Source: JAFGNB01 sp050304135
GTDB taxonomy: Bacteria; Fibrobacterota; Chitinivibrionia; Chitinivibrionales; Chitinispirillaceae
DNA length: 64,000 nucleotides
NCBI GenBank assembly: GCA_050304135.1
Contig: JBNLDC010000029.1
Span: forward strand, 1 to 64,000
Direction of reading: 5' to 3'
A program made the translations under genes and the position numbers. A model generated the notes under the pieces. It did not search any database. It saw nothing but the letters and a program-made list of their open reading frames with translations, and had not been told where the DNA came from. Positions 49,100-57,651 of the stretch are shown here, in pieces (positions within the stretch are counted from its first letter, which is position 1; each line of letters starts with the position of its first letter).

Positions 49100-49333
49100 T
49101 CATATGGTGTATTCCGGATCGACAACCTGTATCTTCCCGAGTGGAATACGATTCCATGTGCGTTCATGCAGAAAGTACAAAAGCGTTTTCGTGAACAGCT
49201 CGATGCCTCCTATTGAAAGCGCCAGTCCGATTTTTCCGGTGATGAAGAATGAAACCAGCATGGTGTCAACCGTCCCGACGGTTCTCCATGAGAGGGCTTT
49301 TATAATACTGCGGTAGGGCTTTTCGTGGATCAT
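49100..49333 (-). CDS. DUF2061 small membrane protein
   Basis: A 77-residue protein with two hydrophobic segments and the DUF2061 pattern KALSWRTVGTVDTMLVSFFITG and GGIELFTKTLLYFLHERTWNRI. The family is often encoded among sulfate-assimilation genes, but its function is unknown; a role in sulfate or sulfur-compound transport is only a guess. Its ATG overlaps the sulfite reductase stop by 4 bp. Confidence 0.85.
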   Translation of the reverse strand: MIHEKPYRSIIKALSWRTVGTVDTMLVSFFITGKIGLALSIGGIELFTKTLLYFLHERTWNRIPLGKIQVVDPEYTI

Positions 49334-51669
49334 GGACCTTTCCTTATGGTAACTTCCCAGTAGTTGGATTGACGTATGGTGCTGATGAGGGTATGCCCTT
49401 CGGATTCGATGGAACGGGGAACATTATCGATCGGTTCACCGTCATCAAGCAGTATTCTTAGTACCTGCCCGGCGGAGAGCTGAGTGAGGGCCATTTTTGC
49501 TTTTACGAAATTCATAGGGCAGGAAATACCCCTGAAATCTTTTTCCAGATCAGCAACTGGAACTGTGGGTGCAGCTGCCGGTGCTGTGGGGTGAAAACGG
49601 AGTGAGTCGTCAAGCCCCGCGTAGAGTCGTTCGATCTCCAGAGAGAGGGCAATGACCAAATCCCTTGATGCGGTGAGTTCGTCGCTGCCTCGTTCAAGTA
49701 CAGAAACAAGTTCCGCAAATTCAGAACCGATCAGACCGGTTTCGATAAAATGCTGCTTAAAAAGCTTTGGAAGATCACGGGTTGATTGAGCGGTTACTCC
49801 GGCAGCGGGCAACAGTGCGCGCATGGAAACATTTGCAAGTTCAACAAGAAGGCCACGCATTTGCCTCGGATCGGAGATCCCGATCAACTGTCCGCGAATG
49901 GAGCGAACCTTATTGAGATCGAGGTCGATAAGGTCAAACAGCCCGGAAGCGCACTCTCCCGTTCCGCGTCCCTCGAGTGAGAAATCAGAATCTGCATCCC
50001 AGTCACGATAATATTCCGGGGCTGATTCGTAATCAGGAATCTCGCGGTATTTTTCGCAGAGTGCCCTGATGGCGGTTTCTCCTGTCTTGTCAAGATACAC
50101 CTGAAATGACGGGTGTGCTGCTTTGTTCGCCAGGTAATGTTCAAGAAATGATTCTACAAAAAGAGGAACATTCCTTGCGGCGATGTCACCAAACCGTTTC
50201 GCAAGGATCGCTCCATTTTCGGCGTCGAGGCTACCGCCTGCGACCACCGTATAAGCAGGGTAGGCATGGTTTCCCTTACGTCCGGATTTTCCGTGAAAAC
50301 CAAGGTCGGCCGTACCATGCTGTCCGCATGAATTTGAACAACCGGAAAAGTGCAGGCGGAAATCACCGAGAGCGTCAACATCAAGGCTTGAAGATAGCAG
50401 ACGCTTGGAGGTCGCCTGCAGTGCTCCGCGTGAGAGGCAGATACCCAGCTGACAGGTACTCGCACCCGCACAGGCAACAGCATCGGCGAGGAGTGCAGGT
50501 GCCGCGTGCTGCGGGAAAACGCGCCCGATCTCCTGGTAAAGGGTAGTAAGTGCAGAGACGGGAATGTTACGGAGAACGATATTCTGGTTCCGGGTGCAAC
50601 GCATGGTATCGTCACCGAACGGGGCAACCATTTGCGCAAGGGAAAGTGCCTGATCCGAAGTCAGATCCCCGAGAGCAAGCGGAATCCGCACCCAGTGCAA
50701 TCCCGTCTGTTTCTGCATGCCGGTATGGCGGATTTTCCAGCTGTTACCGGTTTCGCTGCCGGGAGCAGGGGTGAGGGGGGATGGAACCGTGGTGTCTGGT
50801 AACTTATCCGTTGCAACGATACTGTTGAACGGGGGTAGCGTTTCTTTACGGATTTCTTCCACTATCTCTGTATACTTCCGGATAAACGAGTCTCTACCCA
50901 GTGAGTTCCAAAGGAAACGCAGGCGTGCAGTGTGCCGGTTGCGGCGGTTGCCGTAGCGTGAAAAAAGTCGCTTGACTGATTCGGCTATTACAAAGACGTC
51001 TGATACGGGAACAAACGAGTGAAGCAACTGACCCGGTTGCGGTGACCGGCCCATTCCACCGGCAACGTACACACGGAATCCGGATTGTCCCTTCTTTTCT
51101 GTCGCAATAAAACCGAGATCGTTGACAGTCGCCAGGGCATTGTCATCGGGACCGTTGGAAAATGCGATTTTGAATTTCCGCGGCAGTTCCCACGAGTCGG
51201 AGAGCGCCACAAGACGTGAGGTCAGTTCTACTGCGCAGGGGGTTACATCAAATACTTCTTCCGGAGCAATTCCCGCATTCCATGAAGCGGTAATGTTGCG
51301 AACCGTATTTCCCCCTCCTCCCCGACTGGACAAACCGGCATCGGCCAGTGTACGAAGTGCCGGAACGATATTCTCCAGCCGGCAATCATGAATCTGCAGC
51401 TCCTGCCGGGTGGTGACATGGAGTCGCCCCGATCCGTATTCATTGGCAAGACGGGATATGGTTCGGAGCTGATCAGGGGAGACGATTCCGGCGGCGCAGC
51501 GGATCCGGATCATGTAGGAGCCCTTTTGACGCTGCTCATACACTCCGAAAGGAACCCGGTGTGCCTTGAGCTGCGCAGCAGAAAGCTTTCCCTCGCGATG
51601 TTGCATGATCAGTCGTTCGAGGTTGTTGATCTCCTCGGGTAATGATGACGGGAGTACGTATTGGTACAT
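49330..51669 (-). CDS. Siroheme sulfite reductase with C-terminal TusA domain
   Basis: A 779-residue assimilatory nitrite/sulfite reductase-type hemoprotein. It has two ferredoxin-like halves (GRLHVTTRQELQIHDC; DDTMRCTRNQNIVLRNI) and the siroheme/4Fe-4S Cys set ACAGASTCQLGIC and SGCSNSCGQHG. Residues 560-690 are an extra helical region. The last 70 residues are a TusA fold: FRGISCPMNFVKAKMAL, with the conserved Cys-Pro, then GEPIDNVPRSIESEGH. The TusA Cys could accept sulfur from the reductase and pass it on. A free TusA gene lies immediately upstream. Located between tusA and DUF2061 in the operon. Confidence 0.9.
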   Translation of the reverse strand: MYQYVLPSSLPEEINNLERLIMQHREGKLSAAQLKAHRVPFGVYEQRQKGSYMIRIRCAAGIVSPDQLRTISRLANEYGSGRLHVTTRQELQIHDCRLENIVPALRTLADAGLSSRGGGGNTVRNITASWNAGIAPEEVFDVTPCAVELTSRLVALSDSWELPRKFKIAFSNGPDDNALATVNDLGFIATEKKGQSGFRVYVAGGMGRSPQPGQLLHSFVPVSDVFVIAESVKRLFSRYGNRRNRHTARLRFLWNSLGRDSFIRKYTEIVEEIRKETLPPFNSIVATDKLPDTTVPSPLTPAPGSETGNSWKIRHTGMQKQTGLHWVRIPLALGDLTSDQALSLAQMVAPFGDDTMRCTRNQNIVLRNIPVSALTTLYQEIGRVFPQHAAPALLADAVACAGASTCQLGICLSRGALQATSKRLLSSSLDVDALGDFRLHFSGCSNSCGQHGTADLGFHGKSGRKGNHAYPAYTVVAGGSLDAENGAILAKRFGDIAARNVPLFVESFLEHYLANKAAHPSFQVYLDKTGETAIRALCEKYREIPDYESAPEYYRDWDADSDFSLEGRGTGECASGLFDLIDLDLNKVRSIRGQLIGISDPRQMRGLLVELANVSMRALLPAAGVTAQSTRDLPKLFKQHFIETGLIGSEFAELVSVLERGSDELTASRDLVIALSLEIERLYAGLDDSLRFHPTAPAAAPTVPVADLEKDFRGISCPMNFVKAKMALTQLSAGQVLRILLDDGEPIDNVPRSIESEGHTLISTIRQSNYWEVTIRKGP

Positions 51670-51673
51670 GCAG

Positions 51674-51895
51674 TTATCCTTTTTGAAGAACTACCAGTGA
51701 GTGATCTGTGTGTTCGGTAATTTCGAGCACGGTATGTCCCTGTTCCACCGCCGCTTTCGGTACATTATGGAGCGGTTCGTCACCCTTGAGCAGTACTTCA
51801 AGAATGTCTCCCGATGCAAGTCGTGACAGACCCAGTTTTACTTTCACAAACGTCATGGGGCAGTGATCTTTTGTAATATCAAGCGTTGTGCGCAT
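51674..51895 (-). CDS. tusA: TusA-family sulfur carrier
   Basis: A 73-residue protein with the TusA motif DHCPMTFVKVKLGLSRL (active Cys followed by Pro) and DEPLHNVPKAAVEQGH. It is closely similar to the C-terminal domain of the adjacent sulfite reductase, suggesting duplication. The ATG at 51895 has GGAG 9 bases upstream; an earlier ATG at 51910 overlaps the DsrE-like stop but lacks a Shine-Dalgarno. It probably relays persulfide sulfur from the DsrE-like protein. Confidence 0.88.
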   Translation of the reverse strand: MRTTLDITKDHCPMTFVKVKLGLSRLASGDILEVLLKGDEPLHNVPKAAVEQGHTVLEITEHTDHSLVVLQKG

Positions 51896-51909
51896 ACTGT
51901 TGTTCTCCA

Positions 51910-52389
51910 TCAAGAAATGAAAACCACCTGGCCGTCTTTTGAATAGTCAAGAAAGGTCGGAACACCGATCACTTCCTTCACGTCATCAATCAGGTCTTCC
52001 TTTGCGATACCGAGGATATGCATCGCCATTTCGCAGGCGATAAGACGCACCCCCAGCGCTTTCGATGAATCAATAAGTTCTTCAAGCGTGGCGACGTTGC
52101 GTTTTTTCATCATGCCGGTCATAAGTCCGGGGCTGATCCCGCCGAAATTGAGACGGGAGAGGGGAAGGTTTTTTGATCCGCCCATGAGAAAATTGAAAAA
52201 GCGGGCGAGAGCGCCTTTACCTGTGAGGCTCCGTCCGGCATTCTTCTTGAGAATGTTGAGCCCCCAGAAGGTGAAGAACACGTTGACTTCATAATTGACC
52301 GCTGCAGCACCGGCAGCGAGGGTAAATGCCGCAACCGCCTTATCGAAGTCGCCGCTGAAGCAGATGATGGAAAATTTTTTCTCACTCAT
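51910..52389 (-). CDS. DsrE/DsrE2-like sulfur-relay protein
   Basis: A 159-residue protein of the DsrE superfamily. It opens SIICFSGDFDKAVAAFTLA and has FFTFWGLNIL near residue 40 and VRLIACEMAMHILG near residue 115, whose Cys corresponds to the sulfur-carrying Cys of the family. The middle (FFNFLMGGSKNLPLSRLNFGG) is the insert typical of DsrE2. It exchanges persulfide with TusA in known pathways, and tusA is next to it. AAGGAG precedes the ATG, which overlaps the JAMM peptidase stop by 4 bp. Confidence 0.85.
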   Translation of the reverse strand: MSEKKFSIICFSGDFDKAVAAFTLAAGAAAVNYEVNVFFTFWGLNILKKNAGRSLTGKGALARFFNFLMGGSKNLPLSRLNFGGISPGLMTGMMKKRNVATLEELIDSSKALGVRLIACEMAMHILGIAKEDLIDDVKEVIGVPTFLDYSKDGQVVFIS

Positions 52390-52796
52390 GTTGTAACTCC
52401 TTTACTTATTTCAACAGGTTCTTTTTCCACGATGCCGCCCCGAATGCGAAACGATCGAATATCGGGTTCGTCACCTGCGAGAGAGACGATGACATAGCTC
52501 AGGTTCGGATCGTAGGCGAGGCGGATATCTTCTTCCGAGGGGCGTGCCGGGGTGGCCGGGTGACTGTGGTACACGGCAACAAGTTGCTGCCCCTGCTCCC
52601 GGATGGCGCGTACGGCTGCAAACTGTTCCGCCGGGTCAAGCGAGTAGTGTTCCGCCGATGCATCGGTATTGGTAAGCGGCAACCGCAACGTTACCAGTGT
52701 TCCGTTTCCTGCCAGGTACCCGCATGTTTCGAGCGGGGCATGTTCCCTCGCCTGTGCGATAATCCCCTGTGCGACTTCGGTGGTCAAGATGAGCAT
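52386..52796 (-). CDS. JAMM/MPN+ (M67) metallopeptidase, HcyD/Mec-like
   Basis: A 136-residue zinc peptidase with Glu in HAPLETCGYLAG, the metal motif YHSHPATPARPSEEDI (HxHP-x7-SxxD) and FRI near the end. In thiocarboxylate pathways such enzymes trim extra residues from the C-terminus of a ThiS-like carrier (HcyD) or free an amino acid from it (Mec). The carrier in this operon ends in GGGAR, so trimming of Ala-Arg is the obvious job; that is inference. It lies between the ThiF-like and DsrE-like genes. Confidence 0.87.
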   Translation of the reverse strand: MLILTTEVAQGIIAQAREHAPLETCGYLAGNGTLVTLRLPLTNTDASAEHYSLDPAEQFAAVRAIREQGQQLVAVYHSHPATPARPSEEDIRLAYDPNLSYVIVSLAGDEPDIRSFRIRGGIVEKEPVEISKGVTT

Positions 52797-52800
52797 GATA

Positions 52801-53616
52801 TTATCCTTTCGTTTTCAGATCACATACGGGTTGTTCAAGATCCTGTGGAGCAGTGATCGTCGGGGTGCTGCCGCAGACCGGGCAGGAATCGCGGCGATGC
52901 AACGGAACATTACGGAACTCCATGGTCAACGCATCGAAGGTCAGCAGCTTGTTGAGCAGGGGTGTTCCCGCTCCGGTAAGTACCTTGAGTGTTTCGGCCG
53001 CCTGAATGGTGCCGAGCATTCCGGCGATTGCGCCAAGTACCCCTGCCTGTGAACAGGTGGGAACCGAACCCGCCGGTGGCGGTGCATTGAAGACGCAGCG
53101 GTAGCAGGCCGATTCTCCCGGAATAATGGTCATCGTCTGGCCGGTAAACCGGAGAATGCCCCCGTGCGAGAATGGTTTCTTTTCAATAACACATGCATCA
53201 TTGATGAGGAACTTGGAGGCGAATGAGTCGGTGCCGTCCACAACAAAATCATATTCACGAATGAGGTCGCGGATGTTGTCGGCACGGGCGAATTCATGAT
53301 ACGGTAGCACGGTGACATCAGGGTTGAGTGCCCGGAGTTTGGCTGTGGCGGATTCGACCTTAGCCTTTCCCACATCGGCGGTAAAGTGAACGATCTGCCG
53401 CTGGAGGTTCGACAGGTCCACCACATCCCCGTCAACGATGCCGAGCGTTCCCACTCCAGCTGCCGCAAGGTAAAGTGCAACCGGGGCGCCGAGCCCGCCC
53501 GCACCGATCACCAGTACTTTACTGCCGAGGAGGCGTTCCTGCCCTTCGACACCTACATTCTGAAGAAGAATATGCCGGCTGTACCGTTCAAGCTGTTGTT
53601 CCGTAAAATCAATCAT
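52801..53616 (-). CDS. ThiF/MoeB-type carrier-protein adenylyltransferase (HcyF-like)
   Basis: A 271-residue E1-like enzyme that adenylates the C-terminal Gly of a ubiquitin-fold carrier. It shows the Arg finger RYSRHILLQNVG, nucleotide fold VIGAGGLGAPVALYL, DGDVVDLSNLQRQ, and a second catalytic Cys candidate in PTCSQAGVLG. The two zinc CxxC pairs are CYRC and CPVC. The partner is the ThiS-like gene two positions upstream. Its ATG overlaps the metY stop by 4 bp. Confidence 0.9.
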   Translation of the reverse strand: MIDFTEQQLERYSRHILLQNVGVEGQERLLGSKVLVIGAGGLGAPVALYLAAAGVGTLGIVDGDVVDLSNLQRQIVHFTADVGKAKVESATAKLRALNPDVTVLPYHEFARADNIRDLIREYDFVVDGTDSFASKFLINDACVIEKKPFSHGGILRFTGQTMTIIPGESACYRCVFNAPPPAGSVPTCSQAGVLGAIAGMLGTIQAAETLKVLTGAGTPLLNKLLTFDALTMEFRNVPLHRRDSCPVCGSTPTITAPQDLEQPVCDLKTKG

Positions 53617-54845
53617 AGTTGTTCCAGTCCTTGCGAAAGATCTTCTATAATATCCGCAGCATCCTCAATGCCGAGAGAAAGACGGATCTGGCCATCGCGG
53701 ATCCGCATGGCCGTTCGTTCTTCGGGTGAGAATTCACCGAAAATTGTCGAGGCAGGGTGGATAATCAGGGTTTTGTTGTCGTTGACGTTGGTCGCGCGGC
53801 GGATCAGCTGCAGCGCGTCGATCAGTGCGAAGCTGCGTTCCCTGGTCCCGAGGTCAAAGGTCAGTATCCCGCCGAAACGGTTTCCGAACTGTCGCCGGGC
53901 AATCCCGTGAAAGGGTGAAATCGGGAGTCCGGGGTAATTGACTGAGTTTACTGACGGGTGCTGTTCAAGAAACCGGGCGACCGCCAGAGCATTTTCGCAA
54001 CTCTTCTCGATCCGCAAAGGAAGTGTTTCGATACCGAGCAACTGGAGCCAGGCATTGTGCGGTGCGAGGCAGCTGCCGGTATTGCGGTATACTTCTCTGC
54101 GCAGCCGCAGTGCGAGTGCGCCGGGTCCCGCTTTGCGGTAGGTGTCGGCCAGAAGGGGTGTGTGTCCCCAGTCGAAGGTACCGTAATCAATCACAAGACC
54201 GCCGATGGTGGTTGCACCGCCTGAAATGTATTTGGTGCTTGAAAGTACCTCGACGGCAACCCCTGCAGTTTTTGCATCGAAGAGATAGGGGGTGGTCAGT
54301 GTTCCGTCAAGTATTACCGGAACATTCCTGCTTGCGGCACTACTGCTTATGGCGGCAATGTCGGCCACCTCCAGCTGCGGATTGGTAATGGTTTCCAGAA
54401 AGACAAAGGCGGTTTTTTCATCAATAACCGATTCTATATTTGACGGATCGGAAAAATCGGTGAGCCTGATCGAAATGCCGAATCGTGCAAAGGTCGATTC
54501 GAACAGGGAACGGGTATGGCCGAAGAGAAACCGGGTGGTAACGATATTCATACCGCTTTGCGAGAGTGCCAGGGCAACGTTGGTGATCGCCGCCATTCCC
54601 GAGGAAACGCCGATCACGGCAAAGGCATTGGCGAGAACAGCAATACGCCGTTCAAGTTCTTCAACCGTCGGGTTGGTGATGCGGGAATAACTGTGCGCCG
54701 GTTTCTGACCCGCAAAGGCGAGTTCCTGATCGCGTGCACTTGAAAACTCAAAGGCTGCACTGTCGAACAGTGGTGGCCGGAGTGATCCGTGGGCATGCGG
54801 TGTGGTGTTTGCACCATGCACTGCGCGTGTGGCGAACGCCCTCAT
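53613..54845 (-). CDS. metY: O-acetylhomoserine/O-succinylhomoserine sulfhydrylase-type PLP enzyme (MetY-like)
   Basis: A 410-residue Cys/Met-metabolism PLP enzyme. It opens FATRAVHG and has YSRITNPTVEELERRIA, GVSSGMAAI, FLETITNPQLEVAD and the PLP Lys in LSSTKYISGG. The C-terminus contains IHPASTI and QIRLSLGIED as in MetY/MetZ. It would make homocysteine, here probably with sulfur delivered by the thiocarboxylated carrier encoded just upstream. Its ATG overlaps the carrier stop (ATGA), and the carrier's last codons contain its GGAGG Shine-Dalgarno. Confidence 0.88.
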   Translation of the reverse strand: MRAFATRAVHGANTTPHAHGSLRPPLFDSAAFEFSSARDQELAFAGQKPAHSYSRITNPTVEELERRIAVLANAFAVIGVSSGMAAITNVALALSQSGMNIVTTRFLFGHTRSLFESTFARFGISIRLTDFSDPSNIESVIDEKTAFVFLETITNPQLEVADIAAISSSAASRNVPVILDGTLTTPYLFDAKTAGVAVEVLSSTKYISGGATTIGGLVIDYGTFDWGHTPLLADTYRKAGPGALALRLRREVYRNTGSCLAPHNAWLQLLGIETLPLRIEKSCENALAVARFLEQHPSVNSVNYPGLPISPFHGIARRQFGNRFGGILTFDLGTRERSFALIDALQLIRRATNVNDNKTLIIHPASTIFGEFSPEERTAMRIRDGQIRLSLGIEDAADIIEDLSQGLEQL

Positions 54846-55054
54846 CGCGCTCCACCTCCCATGAAATAAAGAAAATCGACGCTGTCGCCCTCAGCGACCT
54901 GCCTGGTTGCATATTCGGATCGATCCACAAAATCGCCGTTGATCTGCACGGACACCATTTCCGGCATGGTAACCTCACAGGCGCCGAGGAGTTTATTGAC
55001 CGTCAGATCGGTACTGTCGATCTGTTTGGCCTCTCCATTAACGATGACATTCAT
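54842..55054 (-). CDS. ThiS-like ubiquitin-fold sulfur carrier ending GGGAR (HcyS-like)
   Basis: A 70-residue beta-grasp protein: MNVIVNGEAKQ, DLTVNKLLG, MVSVQINGDFVDRSEY, VAEGDSVDFLYFMGGGAR. The family normally ends in Gly-Gly, which becomes a thiocarboxylate. Here Ala-Arg follow, so the chain should be inactive until trimmed, and a JAMM peptidase is encoded three genes on. The start at 55054 has GGAG 6 bases upstream; a longer frame lacks a Shine-Dalgarno. Sitting between cysK and metY, it probably delivers sulfur for homocysteine and/or cysteine rather than thiamine. Confidence 0.85.
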   Translation of the reverse strand: MNVIVNGEAKQIDSTDLTVNKLLGACEVTMPEMVSVQINGDFVDRSEYATRQVAEGDSVDFLYFMGGGAR

Positions 55055-55106
55055 AGTATCTCCATTTGAAAAGTTTATAAACAAAGTGAACAAAAAGGTA
55101 AAAAAA

Positions 55107-56036
55107 TTATTTCCTTATTATTGTTTCCAACATACTCAGGTATCGTTCCCCTGAATCGGGCAGCATAGTGACTGCCAGTCTGTTTTTCAATTTGTTACTC
55201 TTTATATAGTTCAGTGTTCCCGCAAGTGCTGCACCTGCCGATATTCCAGCCAGAATGCCTTCCTCAGACATCAGCCGCCCTGTCATTTCGAATGCCTCCT
55301 GATCTGAAACCGCAACGATTGCATCAATTACCTCCCGATCGAGTACCGGGGGAACAAATCCGGCACCGATACCCTGGATCATATGGGGACCTGCCGGGTG
55401 ACCGGACAGTATACGGGACCCTTCCGGTTCCACGGCAACTACTGTTATGGAAGGGTTGTACTGTTTGAGCCGTTTCCCGACCCCTGAGATCGTTCCGCCG
55501 GTACCGACTCCCGCGACAAACAGGTCAATGTTGCCGTCGGTATCGCGCAGTATCTCTTCCGCTGTGGTTGCCACATGTGCGGCCGGATTGGCGCTGTTCT
55601 CAAACTGGCTTACCAGGAATGCACCTTCGGTCTGCTGCACAATTTCCATTGCCCGGTCAATTGCCCCGGTCATGCCGAGGTGGGCCGGCGTCAGGATCAC
55701 CTCCGCGCCTAATGCGAGGAGCAGTTTTCTGCGCTCAACGCTCATGCTTTCAGGCATGGCAATAATGAGATGGTACCCGCGTTCCGCGGCAATCATTGCA
55801 AGGGCGATACCGGTGTTTCCGCTTGTAGCCTCGATGATGGTGCCGCCCGGTTGCAGAAGTTGCTGCTGTTCGGCTGCATTGATCATGCTGAGAGCTGCCC
55901 GATCCTTAACGGAAAAACCGGGGTTTAAAGACTCAATTTTCACAGCTACAAGGGTTGAAAGACCCTTGCTGATACGGTTTAGTTGTACCAGTGGGGTATT
56001 CCCGATAATTGAGGATATTGATGGTGCGATGTTCAC
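55107..56036 (-). CDS. cysK: Cysteine synthase / O-acetylserine sulfhydrylase
   Basis: A 309-residue PLP enzyme: IGNTPLVQLNRI, the PLP Lys in SVKDRAALSMI, the substrate loop EATSGNTGIALAM, and GTGGTISGVGKRL. It makes cysteine from O-acetylserine and sulfide, or from a carrier thiocarboxylate as CysM does. Sequence does not clearly separate the two, and the adjacent ThiS-like gene makes the second plausible. First gene of the 12-gene sulfur operon; a good promoter lies upstream. Confidence 0.92.
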   Translation of the reverse strand: MNIAPSISSIIGNTPLVQLNRISKGLSTLVAVKIESLNPGFSVKDRAALSMINAAEQQQLLQPGGTIIEATSGNTGIALAMIAAERGYHLIIAMPESMSVERRKLLLALGAEVILTPAHLGMTGAIDRAMEIVQQTEGAFLVSQFENSANPAAHVATTAEEILRDTDGNIDLFVAGVGTGGTISGVGKRLKQYNPSITVVAVEPEGSRILSGHPAGPHMIQGIGAGFVPPVLDREVIDAIVAVSDQEAFEMTGRLMSEEGILAGISAGAALAGTLNYIKSNKLKNRLAVTMLPDSGERYLSMLETIIRK

Positions 56037-56069
56037 GGTAAACCTTTTCCGTATCTGCTTAAATGAACG

Positions 56070-56087
56070 CTCAAGTTGCCATTTGAG
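56070..56087. promoter_or_regulatory. Operator-like dyad in the sulfur-operon leader
   Basis: CTCAA-GTTGCCAT-TTGAG is a 5-bp hyphenated dyad just downstream of the predicted start of the cysK transcript. Its position suits a repressor or attenuating regulator of the sulfur operon. The regulator is unknown. Confidence 0.4.
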
Positions 56088-56101
56088 GCATTATTAGTAT
56101 A

Positions 56102-56130
56102 AATATACAATAGTTTATAAATATAGTCAA
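56102..56130 (-). promoter_or_regulatory. Sigma-70-type promoter of the sulfur operon
   Basis: Read on the minus strand: TTGACT (56130-56125), a 17-bp spacer, then TATATT (56107-56102), in a very AT-rich stretch. It lies about 65 bp upstream of the cysK ATG. Confidence 0.7.
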
Positions 56131-56187
56131 CATTAAGTTTTTTGCCTGATAATTTTTTTTAATTTTAAAGAAAATGATAGACGGCTA

Positions 56188-56216
56188 TTGACAGAGTTTG
56201 AAAATTTTACTATACT
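56188..56216 (+). promoter_or_regulatory. Sigma-70-type promoter of the GntR/SPFH/ABC operon
   Basis: TTGACA (56188-56193), a 17-bp spacer and TATACT (56211-56216), about 47 bp before the gntR-type ATG. Three ACTATA copies overlap and follow the -10 (56210-56238) and may form the site for autoregulation by the encoded regulator. Confidence 0.75.
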
Positions 56217-56262
56217 ATTATTGTACTATAAGACTATAACAATAGCACAATAGGAAGCGCTC

Positions 56263-56667
56263 ATGTCATTTACGTTCAATATAAGCAACTCGAGCGGAGT
56301 TCCTTTTTACCGCCAGATCGTCAATCAGGTAGTCTACGGTGTGGCCAACGGCGTTCTTAAACCGGGGGAGCGGCTGCCTACCGTTCGGCAGCTGGCAGTC
56401 GATCTGCAGGTCAATCTTAATACCATTGTTAAAGCATACAATGAACTCGAGATCCGAGGGGTGCTCAATACGCAACAGGGTACAGGTACCTTTATTGCAG
56501 AAAATCAGGAACCTGTTGACCCTGCGGAGCAGGAAAAAGGACTTGAACGGCTTTGCGCACATTTTCTGGATGAGGTGGCCGCTCTGGGGGTGAAAACGGA
56601 GAATGTTTTTCCTATTTTAAAAAAGATTGAGAAAGAACGCACATCACACAAAGGATTACATGCATGA
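56263..56667 (+). CDS. GntR-family repressor, YtrA subfamily
   Basis: A 134-residue regulator with the winged-helix GntR domain at residues 10-75 (PFYRQIVNQVVYGVANG, LKPGERLPTVRQLAVDLQVNLNTI, RGVLNTQQGTGTF). A short two-helix C-terminus of about 50 residues is the mark of YtrA types, which usually control a neighbouring ABC exporter operon. AGGAAG precedes the ATG. Its stop overlaps the SPFH ATG by 4 bp, so it heads the operon it probably represses. Confidence 0.9.
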   Translation: MSFTFNISNSSGVPFYRQIVNQVVYGVANGVLKPGERLPTVRQLAVDLQVNLNTIVKAYNELEIRGVLNTQQGTGTFIAENQEPVDPAEQEKGLERLCAHFLDEVAALGVKTENVFPILKKIEKERTSHKGLHA

Positions 56668-57617
56668 AAAAAGAATCGTCCGTCTATCGATCCGCACGGG
56701 AATACAACCCCGTACTCTGGACTTTCCAGAAAAAGCTGTTTGCCGCCCGCAGGTATACCCTCAATAGTATCCTCTTGTCGATTGGCGTTGGAACTTTTAT
56801 GGTACTGCCTTCTTTATTTGGTGTGTCAACCGGTATCGCTTTTTTTACTGCCTTTGTGTTCATTGCTGTCGGTTGTTCCATGCGGGTCGCTTTTGAGTGG
56901 GAACGGGTTCCGTTATTGCGACTGGGAAAATACCGTGGGGTTAAAGGACCGGGCGTCTTTTTTCTGTTTCCCCTGATCGATACTACTTACGGATATGTGG
57001 ACAGCCGCATTACGGTAACTGATTTTTCTGCGGAGAAGGTTCTGACTAAAGATGCGGTACCGATTTATGTGGATGCTATCATCTTCTGGATGATCTGGGA
57101 CGCCGGGAAAGCGCGGCTCGAGGTGGAAAATTATCAGAGTGCGGTGCCACTCAGTGCGAAGACCGCACTGCGTGAGATAATCGGAAAAACGACACTGGCG
57201 CGGCTGTTGACCGATCGTGATGAAATCGGAGCGGAACTCCAGAAAATCCTCGATGCCAAGACCAATCCATGGGGGATAACCTCGCTGTCGGTGGAGATAA
57301 AGGATATTGTCGTTCCGCAGGAACTCGAAGATGCCATATCCAGAGAAGCTCAGGCGGAACGGGAGAAAAACGCCCGGGTGATTTTAGGATCGGCCGAGAT
57401 TGAACTGGCCGAAAAATACGCGATCGCATCGGAAAAATATAAGGGGAACGAGGAGGCGCTTTCTCTTCGGTCAATGAATCTGCTTCTCGATGCGGTTAAA
57501 AACAAGGGGTCGATGATTCTGGTTCCGTCGGATACCCCGAACATGATCAATAAGGCACTGTCACTTGCTATTGCGAAAAATACATCGCAGACGGATACCG
57601 GCAGGAACGACACCTGA
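56664..57617 (+). CDS. SPFH/band-7 slipin-like membrane protein
   Basis: A 317-residue protein. Two hydrophobic segments (residues 34-72) precede the SPFH domain at about 80-250, with LLRLGKYRGVKGPGVFFLFPLID, TKDAVPIYVDAIIFWMI and EIKDIVVPQELEDAISREAQAEREK. The C-terminal part is helical (EIELAEKYAIASEKYKG). Slipins form oligomers in the membrane and organise microdomains. Encoding it between a GntR regulator and an ABC exporter is unusual and suggests it scaffolds that transporter or responds to the same membrane stress. Confidence 0.88.
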   Translation: MKKESSVYRSAREYNPVLWTFQKKLFAARRYTLNSILLSIGVGTFMVLPSLFGVSTGIAFFTAFVFIAVGCSMRVAFEWERVPLLRLGKYRGVKGPGVFFLFPLIDTTYGYVDSRITVTDFSAEKVLTKDAVPIYVDAIIFWMIWDAGKARLEVENYQSAVPLSAKTALREIIGKTTLARLLTDRDEIGAELQKILDAKTNPWGITSLSVEIKDIVVPQELEDAISREAQAEREKNARVILGSAEIELAEKYAIASEKYKGNEEALSLRSMNLLLDAVKNKGSMILVPSDTPNMINKALSLAIAKNTSQTDTGRNDT

Positions 57618-57651
57618 TGCGTTGGTGCACTCACTACTTAAGGAGGACGTG